NCBI GenBank assembly: GCA_047404135.1
Contig: JBDOIT010000004.1
Location: 154,664-218,663, forward strand
Direction: 5' to 3'
Length of the DNA: 64,000 nucleotides
Origin: JAHZKS01 sp047404135
Lineage (GTDB): Bacteria > Pseudomonadota > Alphaproteobacteria > Rickettsiales > JABSSG01
Shown here: piece after piece, positions 42,779 to 51,663 of the stretch
Position numbering within the stretch: the stretch's first letter is position 1
How the letters are laid out: every line of letters starts with the position of its first letter
Made by a program: the position numbers and the translations under genes
Notes under the pieces: model-generated
Databases searched by the model: none
What the model was told of the DNA's origin: nothing
The model's input: the letters and a program-made list of their open reading frames with translations, nothing else

Positions 42779-45046
42779 TTACTTAGCTGCAGCCGCAACC
42801 GCTGCCATACTTATAATTTCCTCAACGGGGGCCTCTGTTCTGACAATCTGTACAGAGTTTTTAAACCCTAATAGCATTGGACCTATAAACGCCCCTCCTC
42901 CAGCTTCTTTCAAAAGCTTAGATGATATATGAGCAGCATGCAAAGACGGCATTATCATGACATTAGCGGGCCCAGATAGTCTACTGCACGGGTATTGACT
43001 CTTGCTATCCGGATCTAATGCTACATCTACTGTCATTTCTCCATCATACTCAAATCCAAGGTTTTTACGTGAATCCAAAATACTTACTGCTTCACGTATA
43101 TTTGTTGTGCGCTCGTAAGTTTTTGAACTACCAAAACTCGAGAAAGATAAGAATGCAACCCGTGGCTTTTGTCCAAATTCTTTGGCCTTTGCCGCACTTT
43201 GTATAGCGATGTTTGCAAGCTGTTCTGCTGAAGGTGCAATATTTACAGTAGAGTCTGCGATGAACAGCGTACTATTCTTTGTAATTAGCACAGATAGGCC
43301 AAAGATCTCTTGGGATCTCTTGTTCTTGAATACCTTGAGTATATCTTCAAGAGTTGTCTTGTAGCTTCTTGTGTAACCTGCCACCATTGCATCTGCATCA
43401 CCACATTCTAGCATACAGGCAGAGAAGATGTTTCTGTCGCTTTTCACCATCCTGCCACAATCACGTTTTAACATCCCCCTACGCTGCATTTTTTCATAGA
43501 AGAATTCTATATACTTATCAGTCTTGGGAGAAACCTTAGCATTTACGATCTCAATAGCATCTAGCAAATCTTTATCTGCGAAGCCTTCAACAGCTTTTTG
43601 TATTTTTTCTTCTCTACCTATCAAGATAGGAATGCCATATCCATTATTCATTACAGATATAGCGGCTTTAATTACAGCAGATTCTTCACCATCAGCAAAT
43701 ATGATTTTTCTGCGTTTTGCTTTTGCTCTTTCAAGCACGCTATTCAACAAGTTTGCTGCTGGGTTTAATCTATATACTAGCTGTTGTTCATATTCGTCAA
43801 AATTTTTAATACTCTTCCTAGAAACTCCAGATTTAATTGCAGCTTTCGCCACAGCAATAGGAATAGTTCTAATCAATCTAGGGTCAAAAGGAACTGGTAT
43901 TATATAATCCTTACCAAATACAAGTTCTTTCCCTCCATAGGCTTCAGAGACCTCATCGGGAACAGGCTGGCGAGCGAGCTCTGCCAAAGCTTCAGCAGCT
44001 GCTATCTTCATATCTTCATTAATTGTTCTCGCTCTTACATCAAGAGCACCTCTGAAAATATAAGGGAATCCCATAACATTATTAACCTGGTTTGGGTAAT
44101 CAGAACGACCCGTGGCTATAATAGCATCATCTCTTGCTTCCTTGATATGCTCTGGTTTTATTTCTGGATCCGGGTTAGCCAAAACAAAGACAATAGGGTT
44201 TTTTGCCATAGATTTAATCATCTCTTTACTCACTACATCTTTTACAGACAAACCAACAAATATGTCAGCACCATTCATAGCATCATCTAGAGTTCTGTCT
44301 TTTGTATCAGAAGCATAGGCTTCCTTCCACTGATTCATGCTTTGCTTCCTCCCCTTGTAAACAACACCAGCAGAATCACATAATTTAATATTCTTTTTAG
44401 GAACGCCGATTTTCTCTAACAGGTCCATGCATGCTATAGAGGCAGCGCCTGCTCCATTAGAAACAATTTTCACTTTTTTGAAGCTTCTTTTAGTCAAATG
44501 CAAAGCATTTATTAAACCAGCTAAAACAATGATAGCAGTACCATGTTGATCATCATGAAACACTGGAACGTCCATAATATTACGAAGTTCTTTTTCAATG
44601 ATAAAACAGTCTGGAGCCTTTATATCTTCTAAATTTATTCCACCCCAAGTCGGTCCTAAATATTTTACACAATCGATGAACTCTTTTACATTCTCAGTAT
44701 CTACTTCAATATCCACACCGTCAATATCAGCAAATCTTTTAAATAAAACGGCCTTTCCTTCCATTACTGGCTTAGAGGCTAGAGCTCCTAAATTACCAAG
44801 ACCTAACACAGCTGTACCATTTGTTATAACGGCCACAGAGTTCGCTTTTGATGTATATTCATAGGCAGAGTCAGGATCATCGCTAATTGCTACACATGGA
44901 TATGCTACACCAGGAGAATACGCTAAAGACAAATCTCTTTGAGTAAGAAGCGGCTTTGTCGGAAGTAAGCTTACTTTACCAGGGCTTCCAGAGGAGTGGA
45001 ATTCTAGAGCTTCCTTAGGTGTAATGTTTTTTTTCTTTTGACTCAT
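42779..45046 (-). CDS. maeB: NADP-dependent malic enzyme, MaeB type with phosphotransacetylase-like domain
   Basis: The 755-residue two-domain protein has a malic enzyme half (about 1-425) with SLAYSPGVAYPC, the NAD(P) loop VSNGAGAASIACMDLL (about 197) and VFHDDQHGTAI (about 158). A phosphate-acetyltransferase-like half follows (about 430-755) with VAGYTRSYKTTLEDILK and PSAEQLANIAIQSA. It oxidatively decarboxylates malate to pyruvate. The C-terminal domain of MaeB is regulatory rather than catalytic in studied cases. This gives an intracellular bacterium a route from host dicarboxylates to pyruvate. Confidence 0.95.
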   Translation of the reverse strand: MSQKKKNITPKEALEFHSSGSPGKVSLLPTKPLLTQRDLSLAYSPGVAYPCVAISDDPDSAYEYTSKANSVAVITNGTAVLGLGNLGALASKPVMEGKAVLFKRFADIDGVDIEVDTENVKEFIDCVKYLGPTWGGINLEDIKAPDCFIIEKELRNIMDVPVFHDDQHGTAIIVLAGLINALHLTKRSFKKVKIVSNGAGAASIACMDLLEKIGVPKKNIKLCDSAGVVYKGRKQSMNQWKEAYASDTKDRTLDDAMNGADIFVGLSVKDVVSKEMIKSMAKNPIVFVLANPDPEIKPEHIKEARDDAIIATGRSDYPNQVNNVMGFPYIFRGALDVRARTINEDMKIAAAEALAELARQPVPDEVSEAYGGKELVFGKDYIIPVPFDPRLIRTIPIAVAKAAIKSGVSRKSIKNFDEYEQQLVYRLNPAANLLNSVLERAKAKRRKIIFADGEESAVIKAAISVMNNGYGIPILIGREEKIQKAVEGFADKDLLDAIEIVNAKVSPKTDKYIEFFYEKMQRRGMLKRDCGRMVKSDRNIFSACMLECGDADAMVAGYTRSYKTTLEDILKVFKNKRSQEIFGLSVLITKNSTLFIADSTVNIAPSAEQLANIAIQSAAKAKEFGQKPRVAFLSFSSFGSSKTYERTTNIREAVSILDSRKNLGFEYDGEMTVDVALDPDSKSQYPCSRLSGPANVMIMPSLHAAHISSKLLKEAGGGAFIGPMLLGFKNSVQIVRTEAPVEEIISMAAVAAAAK

Positions 45047-45086
45047 AAACTTTTGATTCTATAAATTTTATACTGCCTATTATAGA

Positions 45087-46841
45087 CTACAATTTTGTTT
45101 GCGCAAAATATAAAATATCGATCCCTAAGGGGGCCGCTTCTTTAACCCCCCAACCAGCATTGTCAGCAACTACAGCAATAGCGTATTTAGGCTTATGTAC
45201 AGGAGCATAAGCAGCAAACACAGCGTGGCTTCTCACACTCTTATCCTTTTCTCCAAGCGTATCTCTAGAAACAACTTGAGCTGTACCAGACTTCCCTGCT
45301 AATTTATACTGATCCTCTGTAATTCTCAAATTATAACCAGTTCCATTTTTATTATTAAAAACCCCATTCATATGATCCCTGATAATATTTAAATGCTTTT
45401 CTGGTATATCCAATTTTTCTATCTTACTGCTATTTTTATACAAACTTGGCTTTATTTTAAAACCAGATGAAATACGGGACATCATAACTGCAAGTTGCAT
45501 AGGCGTAACAAGGTTATAGCCTTGTCCTATAGAATGATTAACTGTATCACCAATAAGCCAGCTACTATTGTAATGCATCTCCTTCCACCTTCTGCTAGGA
45601 TTAATCCCAGCAAGCTCTCCGGGTAACTCCACCCCTGTTTTTTCTCCAAACCCTAAGGTATTAGCAACAGAATGTATGTTATCTATAGTAGCATCCCTAC
45701 CCATCTTGTAGAAATAAGTGTTACAAGAGTGATATAGAGCAGTTCTCATATTCATCCTTCCATGCCCAGATTTCTTCCAGCATCTATATACCTGGCTACC
45801 AACTTTTATAGACCCTCTACATATAACCTCTTCATTCGGATCTACCCCTGCTCTTAAAATAGCTAAAGAAGTTACTACCTTCCATACAGACCCCGGTGGG
45901 TATAGTTGGTTTATTACCCTATTGGTTAATGGGTTTGCCTCATTACCAGCAACCTTTTTCCAATCAGTCTTACTGATAGGAAAAGAAAACATATTAGGAT
46001 CAAAAGAAGGCCTAGAAACCATAGAGACAATATTTCCAGTTTCTACCTCGATCACAACTGCAGAAGAACCTTCGGGTTTTAGTGTGTTATATACATGCTC
46101 TTGTAGCCTACTATCTATAGATATAGAGATATCGTCTCCTTCTACACTGCGGTCTTTATCCAACTCCCTTACAACCGACCTATATGCATTTACTTCAACT
46201 TTCTTAACGCCAAATCCCCCTATGAGCTTGTCATTCATCTCCTTCTCAGTTCCTGTTTTACCAACCCTAAAACCGCTCACGCGCTGCAGTTTATATTGTT
46301 CTATCTCTTCTTTATTTGGTATCCCAACATACCCAACAGTATGTGCAAAGAAATTCTTTAATGGATAGAATCTCATATATCCTTTGCTTATATATACACC
46401 TGGCAAGTTATTCTCTGATTCTATTCTTACTACATCCCTCCAAGAAAGCATCTCTTGTATTAATACAGGATATAAATAGATAGCTTTACTGATTGTTTTG
46501 ATAATATGCTCTTGTTCTGTTTGAGACAAAGATATTATTTTAAAAACATCCCCTAAAACCTTTTTATAATCTTTTCCTCGTTGCCTGTAGAAATATAGCT
46601 GATAGTTGATCTTATTCTCTGCTAGAGACACGCCGTTTCTATCGCAAACAAGTCCACGCCTTGGCTCCAGCAAGAAGAACTTTATTCTGTTTCTCTCTGA
46701 AAGAGTTTTGTATTTCTTAGATTGCAAAATTTGCAAAAAAAACAGCCTTACTGCTAGACCAAATAAAATCAAAGCCTTTATTGATAATAAAATAAAGGAT
46801 CTTCTGGAAAAGATCGCAGACTTAAAATCCCTAATGTCCAT
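45087..46841 (-). CDS. mrdA: Penicillin-binding protein 2
   Basis: The 584-residue protein has an N-terminal membrane helix (FILLSIKALILFGLAVRLFFLQIL, residues 16-39) and a pedestal domain. The transpeptidase domain shows the active serine in PPGSVWKVV (about 316), the SCN motif in YHSCNTYFYKMG (about 371) and KSGTAQV (about 518). It crosslinks peptidoglycan during elongation with the rod complex. The start overlaps the end of mreD by 11 bp, the usual mreD-mrdA order. All catalytic motifs are intact, so cell-wall synthesis is expected. Confidence 0.95.
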   Translation of the reverse strand: MDIRDFKSAIFSRRSFILLSIKALILFGLAVRLFFLQILQSKKYKTLSERNRIKFFLLEPRRGLVCDRNGVSLAENKINYQLYFYRQRGKDYKKVLGDVFKIISLSQTEQEHIIKTISKAIYLYPVLIQEMLSWRDVVRIESENNLPGVYISKGYMRFYPLKNFFAHTVGYVGIPNKEEIEQYKLQRVSGFRVGKTGTEKEMNDKLIGGFGVKKVEVNAYRSVVRELDKDRSVEGDDISISIDSRLQEHVYNTLKPEGSSAVVIEVETGNIVSMVSRPSFDPNMFSFPISKTDWKKVAGNEANPLTNRVINQLYPPGSVWKVVTSLAILRAGVDPNEEVICRGSIKVGSQVYRCWKKSGHGRMNMRTALYHSCNTYFYKMGRDATIDNIHSVANTLGFGEKTGVELPGELAGINPSRRWKEMHYNSSWLIGDTVNHSIGQGYNLVTPMQLAVMMSRISSGFKIKPSLYKNSSKIEKLDIPEKHLNIIRDHMNGVFNNKNGTGYNLRITEDQYKLAGKSGTAQVVSRDTLGEKDKSVRSHAVFAAYAPVHKPKYAIAVVADNAGWGVKEAAPLGIDILYFAQTKL

Positions 46842-47343
46842 CTTCTTGACTCGATACTTTATTCCTGATTATTCCAAGCGCACAATGTATTGGTATATAT
46901 ACTAAGATTGTAGATAACACTCTAATCGAAAACAGGTTCAACAAGAAAGAGATATTGACTCTCATATAGAAGTGTAAAAATATTATTTTAACAATAGAAA
47001 CTATAAAGATATTCAGTGTAAATATCAAAAATATCACTACTAAGGATTTACTTTTTATAATGGAAGCTTCTTTTTGAGCCAATAGTGAGATCAGCACAAA
47101 GCTAACTGAAGACATCCCCATAGGAGACATCATAAAATAATCTTTAAAAATACCAAAAAATATTAGGAGTAATAAAGGAAGAACCTGCGGTAAATAGAAA
47201 CGCCAATAAAAAACGATGATTATTTCATAAAAAGGAGTATATTCAGCAAAGTATAAAGTGCTGTTGTAAGAAGAACCAAAAATTACTAGAAATACCAACA
47301 GAAATGATGGTATTATATATGCTCCTTTACTTACTTTATACAT
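46831..47343 (-). CDS. mreD: Rod-shape determining protein MreD
   Basis: The 170-residue protein is five to six hydrophobic segments with little else. The segment LLLIFFGIFKDYFMMSPMGMSSVSFVLISL (about 57-86) matches the conserved MreD loop (F-KD-----P-G). Identity rests on this, the size and its 11-bp overlap with mrdA. mreC and mreB are not in the window. It works in the inner membrane with MreC and PBP2. It is divergent from the waaA operon, with only 37 bp to the ATG of the DUF374 relic. Confidence 0.75.
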   Translation of the reverse strand: MYKVSKGAYIIPSFLLVFLVIFGSSYNSTLYFAEYTPFYEIIIVFYWRFYLPQVLPLLLLIFFGIFKDYFMMSPMGMSSVSFVLISLLAQKEASIIKSKSLVVIFLIFTLNIFIVSIVKIIFLHFYMRVNISFLLNLFSIRVLSTILVYIPIHCALGIIRNKVSSQEDGH

Positions 47344-47380
47344 AACGAACCCTTATTACTTAGTATCTTATCAAATAAAG

Positions 47381-47494
47381 ATGAAACGTATATACAAAAA
47401 TCTTCTTCGCAACCCATTCTCACAAAAAATATTGGGGTTACTTATTTTTTTATATATAAAGTTTGTAGATGCAAAGGAGAAGGCAATAAGATGA
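47381..47494 (+). pseudogene. DUF374 (LpxL-like) acyltransferase relic, 37 codons
   Basis: An ATG at 47381 opens a 37-codon frame whose stop overlaps the waaA start (ATGA). The first part (RNPFSQKILGLLIFLYIKFV) looks like the N-terminus of DUF374 proteins, which are about 210-230 residues and in alphaproteobacteria often lie directly upstream of waaA. The central part with the acyltransferase HX4D motif is absent. The most likely history is a large internal deletion that kept the 3' coupling to waaA. A short leader peptide is the alternative. Confidence 0.5.
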
Positions 47495-48744
47495 TTTTAA
47501 GACTGTATACATTGATTAATATCATCTTCACGCCCTTTTTAATGCTACTTCTTCTACTCAGAGTTGTGCAAAAAAAGGAAGACCTTAATAGAATCAAAGA
47601 GAAGTTAGGAATTTCTGATAGAAAGAAACCTAAAAAAAAGGTCATTTGGTTTCATGCAGCCAGTGTCGGGGAGACTATCTCTGTAATCCCGCTACTAGAC
47701 GCTCTCAAACATACTTCAGAATGTGTTATTCTATTAACATCTGGTACTTTAACATCAACAAAAATCCTAAAGTCTCATCTTTCAAAAAATATCATTCATC
47801 AATTTATTCCTTTGGAGAATTATTTTGCGATACGTAACTTCTTGAAACACTGGAAGCCAACATTAGCTGTTTTCTTAGAATCTGAATTTTGGCCATGCAT
47901 ACTTAATGAAACTGCAAAAACTACAAAAATTATTTCCTTAAACACCAGGATATCTGATAAATCCTTTCAGTCTTGGAAATCTCACAATTACTTTTTTAAG
48001 GAAATTGCATCTCTTTTTAGTTTGTTCCTTCCTCAAAGTATCTTGGATAGTAAAAGATTAAAAACTCTGGGAGCAAAAAAGATAAAACATATTGGCAATC
48101 TCAAATATGGATCCCCCTCACTACACTTCCATGAGCAAAAATTTTTACATCTCAATGAATCGCTCAAAGGGAGGAAAGTTGTTTTATTTGCAAGTACCCA
48201 CCCTAAAGAAGAGAAAATTATTACAAATATATTCCACGAATTGAAAGATCAGCATAAATCTTTAATCTTTATAATCGCACCAAGGCATCCACATCGCGGC
48301 AACAAAATCTTCTCCATGATCAATAGACAAAAATACAAAGCAATATTGAGATCAAAATCCAGAAAAATCCCCTCTGATACAGATTTTTATATCTCTGATA
48401 CCGTTGGAGAGATGGGAACTTTATTTAGAATTTCCCCTATATCTATAATCTGCGGATCCTTTGTAAATATAGGAGGACATAACCCCATAGAAGCAGCAAA
48501 GCTAAAATCCTCTATTATCATTGGTCCATATTATGATAATTTCAAAGAAATATGCAAAGATCTCAAAAAAAATAAAGCAGCTATATTTGTAAAAAACCAA
48601 AAAGAGTGCGTGAAGGCAATTAATTTATTGCTCTCTGACAAATACACCTCAAGGAAATATGTTTATAACGCACTTACATTAATTAATTCAAAAAATAATC
48701 TGCTAGAAGGAATTGCATCAGAAATAAAAAAATATATAAAATGA
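47491..48744 (+). CDS. waaA: Kdo transferase WaaA (KdtA)
   Basis: The 417-residue glycosyltransferase has an N-terminal membrane anchor (YTLINIIFTPFLMLLLLLRVV, about 5-25), VIWFHAASVGETISVIPLLDAL (about 51-72), a FLESEFWPCIL acceptor-site segment (about 128-138) and C-terminal FASTHPKEE (about 232), APRHPHRG (about 259) and GHNPIEAAKLKSSIIIGP (about 329). It adds Kdo to lipid IVA. An AAGGAG lies 10 bp upstream of the ATG. It overlaps lpxK by 4 bp. Confidence 0.95.
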   Translation: MILRLYTLINIIFTPFLMLLLLLRVVQKKEDLNRIKEKLGISDRKKPKKKVIWFHAASVGETISVIPLLDALKHTSECVILLTSGTLTSTKILKSHLSKNIIHQFIPLENYFAIRNFLKHWKPTLAVFLESEFWPCILNETAKTTKIISLNTRISDKSFQSWKSHNYFFKEIASLFSLFLPQSILDSKRLKTLGAKKIKHIGNLKYGSPSLHFHEQKFLHLNESLKGRKVVLFASTHPKEEKIITNIFHELKDQHKSLIFIIAPRHPHRGNKIFSMINRQKYKAILRSKSRKIPSDTDFYISDTVGEMGTLFRISPISIICGSFVNIGGHNPIEAAKLKSSIIIGPYYDNFKEICKDLKKNKAAIFVKNQKECVKAINLLLSDKYTSRKYVYNALTLINSKNNLLEGIASEIKKYIK

Positions 48745-49697
48745 TTAGAACGCCTAAATTCTGGCAAACGCTGAATATCTTTTCTCTACTCCTATACCCG
48801 CTCTCTTTGCTCTACAGGATTATATTTGCGCTTTTATATACACTCAAATCCCCAAAGAAGTTTTCTACAAACATTATCTGTATAGGCAATGCGATTGCAG
48901 GGGGATCAGGAAAAACTCCTTCCACAATTATGCTAGCCAAAGAATTAAAAAAACAAGGTTATAAAGTTGGGTTAGTATGTAAGAACTACAAAGCAAATAT
49001 AAAAGACCCTATAAAAGTTACAAAGAAACACAGCCCACCTGAAATTGTTGATGAAGCAGTATTATTATCTAAAATTTCAGATACCTTTACTGCAAAAAAC
49101 ATTACAGATGCCATTACTTTAGCAGATAAGCAAGGGTTTGATTTTATAATAACAGATGATGGATTACAAAATAACAGATTCCATAAAGACGTCTCCATAT
49201 TAGTAATAAATGGCAACATTGGAGTAGGAAACAATCTATGCATTCCCGCAGGTCCTCTGCGCGAACCTATAAAAAGTGCCATCTCTCACTCTCACTATGT
49301 GTTTTTTATAGGAAAAGACAAGCACCATTTAAGCAGACTTATTGACAAAGAAAAGTTAATGCATATAGAACAAAAAAACCTTTCCTCCCCTAAGAAAAAC
49401 ACAAACTATATTGCTTTTACAGGTATTGCATACCCAAGCCTTTTCTTCGAAACCTTAGAAAAAAATGACTATAAAGTCCTGCAAAAATTCCCCTTTCCTG
49501 ACCATTATGTTTACTCAAAGCATGATTTAGGCGCATTACTTAAAGTTGCTTCTAAAAACCAAGCAAAGCTTATTACAACAGAAAAAGATTTCACAAAGAT
49601 AGATCAATCTCTCCATTGCAAAATAGACATCTTGCCTATAGAATTTACTGCACAAAATGTAAGCCCTCTGATTGATACTCTGAAGAAAATAAAATGA
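48741..49697 (+). CDS. lpxK: Tetraacyldisaccharide 4'-kinase LpxK
   Basis: The 318-residue kinase has a membrane-associated N-terminal helix, the P-loop IGNAIAGGSGKTPS (about residues 46-59), TDDGLQNNRFHKDVSILVING (about 138-158), GPLREP (about 170) and a C-terminal FPDHYVYSKHDL segment (about 252). It phosphorylates the lipid A precursor. Its start and end each overlap neighbours by 4 bp (ATGA). Its last 28 codons reappear as a diverged copy between the two acyltransferase genes downstream. Confidence 0.95.
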   Translation: MIRTPKFWQTLNIFSLLLYPLSLLYRIIFALLYTLKSPKKFSTNIICIGNAIAGGSGKTPSTIMLAKELKKQGYKVGLVCKNYKANIKDPIKVTKKHSPPEIVDEAVLLSKISDTFTAKNITDAITLADKQGFDFIITDDGLQNNRFHKDVSILVINGNIGVGNNLCIPAGPLREPIKSAISHSHYVFFIGKDKHHLSRLIDKEKLMHIEQKNLSSPKKNTNYIAFTGIAYPSLFFETLEKNDYKVLQKFPFPDHYVYSKHDLGALLKVASKNQAKLITTEKDFTKIDQSLHCKIDILPIEFTAQNVSPLIDTLKKIK

Positions 49698-50602
49698 AAA
49701 AAAGGACATTAATAAAAAAAACAAAACATTATATTAAATATATTTTTGCAAAATCACTTTATCTTATATTAGAAAATATAAGCATAGAAACAGCTTCAAA
49801 TATAGGCTCCGCTCTAGGAAAAATAGCTTACCTACTATCCTATAGATCTAAAAAAATTGCCCGAACCAATCTACGAATTGCTTTTCCTAAGATTTCAGAA
49901 AGAGAAAGTAATTTTATTATAAAAAAAATGTTTGATAATTTATACAGAACCTTCTGCGAAACACCCTCTGTATATAAATTGTCGGATTCAGAGTTAAGTT
50001 CTAGAGTTACAACGAACCACTCAAAGTCTTTTAAAGCTTTCCAAGATAAGCCTATTATTTGCATTTCAGGACATCTTGGAAATTGGGACATTTCAGTAAG
50101 ATGCCTCAGGCTTCTTAAACGTAATATATCGGTAATATACAAAGTTTTACATAGCCCAAAAATAGATAAACTCTACCTCTCAAGCAGACTTTCATTCTAT
50201 AATAACATACCACAAAGCACGATTGGGCTAAAAAAAGTATTCAAAGCAATAACAAACAAAGATGGTGTCTGCTTTCTTACAGACCAAAAGGTAAATACTG
50301 GAATGCCATTGAAATTTTTTGGAAAAACAGCAATGACTGCATCAGCACCAATGAAACTTGCTCTCAAATTTGATTTACCAATATGGTTTGGATATGCATC
50401 CAGAATTAAGGGAGCGCGGTTTGAAACGCATTTTGAAGGACCATACACCGTCAAAGATCTATTGAAAAACAAAGAGAATGTCTCAAATAAAGAACTAGCT
50501 CTCACAGAGATAATGAATGAGAAAATAGAAAACTGGATAAAAAAAGACCCTTCTCAATGGATTTGGACATATAAACGATGGGATAAGAGTTTTTATGAAT
50601 GA
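49694..50602 (+). CDS. Lipid A biosynthesis acyltransferase, LpxL type (copy 1)
   Basis: The 302-residue protein has the catalytic HX4D motif in SGHLGNWDISVR (about residues 116-127), ARTNLRIAFP (about 54-63), a TDQKVNTGMPLKFFGKTAMTASAPMKLALKF segment (about 196-226) and a C-terminal DPSQWIWTYKRWDK. These are the hallmarks of lauroyl/myristoyl acyltransferases of the LpxL/M family, which acylate Kdo2-lipid IVA. It begins within the lpxK stop (ATGA). Chain-length and positional specificity cannot be told. Confidence 0.9.
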   Translation: MKKRTLIKKTKHYIKYIFAKSLYLILENISIETASNIGSALGKIAYLLSYRSKKIARTNLRIAFPKISERESNFIIKKMFDNLYRTFCETPSVYKLSDSELSSRVTTNHSKSFKAFQDKPIICISGHLGNWDISVRCLRLLKRNISVIYKVLHSPKIDKLYLSSRLSFYNNIPQSTIGLKKVFKAITNKDGVCFLTDQKVNTGMPLKFFGKTAMTASAPMKLALKFDLPIWFGYASRIKGARFETHFEGPYTVKDLLKNKENVSNKELALTEIMNEKIENWIKKDPSQWIWTYKRWDKSFYE

Positions 50603-50610
50603 TATTGCTA

Positions 50611-50697
50611 GATTGCACAATAGAGATCTTACCTATAGAATTTACTGCACAAAATACCAACCCTCTTACTCGCATTATAAAAACACAAGGTAAATGA
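50611..50697 (+). pseudogene. Duplicated 3' tail of lpxK
   Basis: Read in frame up to the TGA at 50695, this stretch encodes ILPIEFTAQN and 18 flanking residues that align with the C-terminus of LpxK. The TGA overlaps the ATG of the second acyltransferase, just as the real lpxK stop overlaps the first. There is no start or upstream lpxK sequence, so it is a by-product of the tandem duplication, now mainly carrying the translation start region of copy 2. Confidence 0.88.
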
Positions 50698-51605
50698 AGA
50701 AAATAACACAAGCAAAAAAAGTAATGCATTGTATCGAGTATATTTTTGTAAAATCACTGTATTTTATATGCGAAAATGTAAGCATGGAAACAGCTTCAAA
50801 TATAGGGGCCGCTATGGGGAAAGTAGCCTACCTAATCTGCCATAAATATAAAAAGATTGCTCGAACTAACCTACGAGTTGCTTTTCCTAAAATTTCAGAT
50901 AAAGAAGCGAACCTGATTATAAAGAAAATGTGCGATAATTTATTCAGATCTTTTTGCGAAACACCCTCTGTATATAAATTGTCGTATTCAGAGTTAAGTT
51001 CTAGAGTGAGAGTAACTCATTCAAAGAGTTTTAAAAAAATTCAAAAGCACCAATCCGTCATAGCAATTACAGGACATTTTGGAAATTGGGATATGACTGT
51101 AAGAATCTTCAAGAGACACAAAGAAAACATGTCTGTCACATATAGAGTTTCAAATAATCCAAAAACAGACAAACTCTACCTCTCATATAGAGTACCAGAC
51201 TTTAATAACATACCGAAAGGCACTATGGCCCCAAGAAAAATATTCAAGGCTATAGAAAATAAAGATGCTGTCTTATTTCTTGCAGACCAAAAATTAAACA
51301 CAGGAATGCCTGTAAGTTTTTTTGGAAAAACAGCAATGACTGCATCAGCACCAATGAAACTTGCTCTCAAATTTGATTTACCCATATTTTTTACACATAC
51401 ATCCAGAAGCAAGGGAGCTCGCTTCGAAACACACATTGAAGGACCATACACCATCAAAGATCTATTGAAAAACAAAGAGAATGTCTCAAATAAAGAACTA
51501 GCTCTCACAGAAATAATGAATGAGAAAATAGAAAACTGGATAAAAAAAGACCCTTCTCAATGGCTTTGGATTCACAGGCGATGGGAGAAGAGTTTTTATG
51601 AATGA
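50694..51605 (+). CDS. Lipid A biosynthesis acyltransferase, LpxL type (copy 2)
   Basis: The 303-residue paralogue of the preceding gene keeps the HX4D motif (TGHFGNWDMTVR, about residues 117-128), ARTNLRVAFP, ADQKLNTGMPVSFFGKTAMTASAPMK and DPSQWLWIHRRWEK. The last 60 or so residues are nearly identical to copy 1, while the middle has changed at many positions around the active site. This pattern fits duplication followed by specialisation, for example primary versus secondary acylation, with gene conversion at the 3' end. Both copies look intact. Confidence 0.9.
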   Translation: MKKITQAKKVMHCIEYIFVKSLYFICENVSMETASNIGAAMGKVAYLICHKYKKIARTNLRVAFPKISDKEANLIIKKMCDNLFRSFCETPSVYKLSYSELSSRVRVTHSKSFKKIQKHQSVIAITGHFGNWDMTVRIFKRHKENMSVTYRVSNNPKTDKLYLSYRVPDFNNIPKGTMAPRKIFKAIENKDAVLFLADQKLNTGMPVSFFGKTAMTASAPMKLALKFDLPIFFTHTSRSKGARFETHIEGPYTIKDLLKNKENVSNKELALTEIMNEKIENWIKKDPSQWLWIHRRWEKSFYE

Positions 51606-51663
51606 TGTTGCTTAGAATGCATTATTTTTGTATAACCTTAATTATAAAAAAATACTTTTAGCT

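Larger units (their letters stand above)
49614..51605. repeat. Tandem duplication: lpxK 3' end plus acyltransferase gene
   Basis: Unit A is about 49614-50610: the last codons of lpxK followed by the first acyltransferase gene. Unit B is 50611-51605: a copy of the lpxK tail followed by the second acyltransferase. Both contain ILPIEFTAQN from lpxK and the same stop/start overlap with the acyltransferase. The ends of both units also share a short similar sequence after the stop (GAATGATATTGCTAGA versus GAATGATGTTGCTTAGA). The 3' 200 bp of the two acyltransferase genes are nearly identical while the 5' parts have diverged. Confidence 0.88.
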
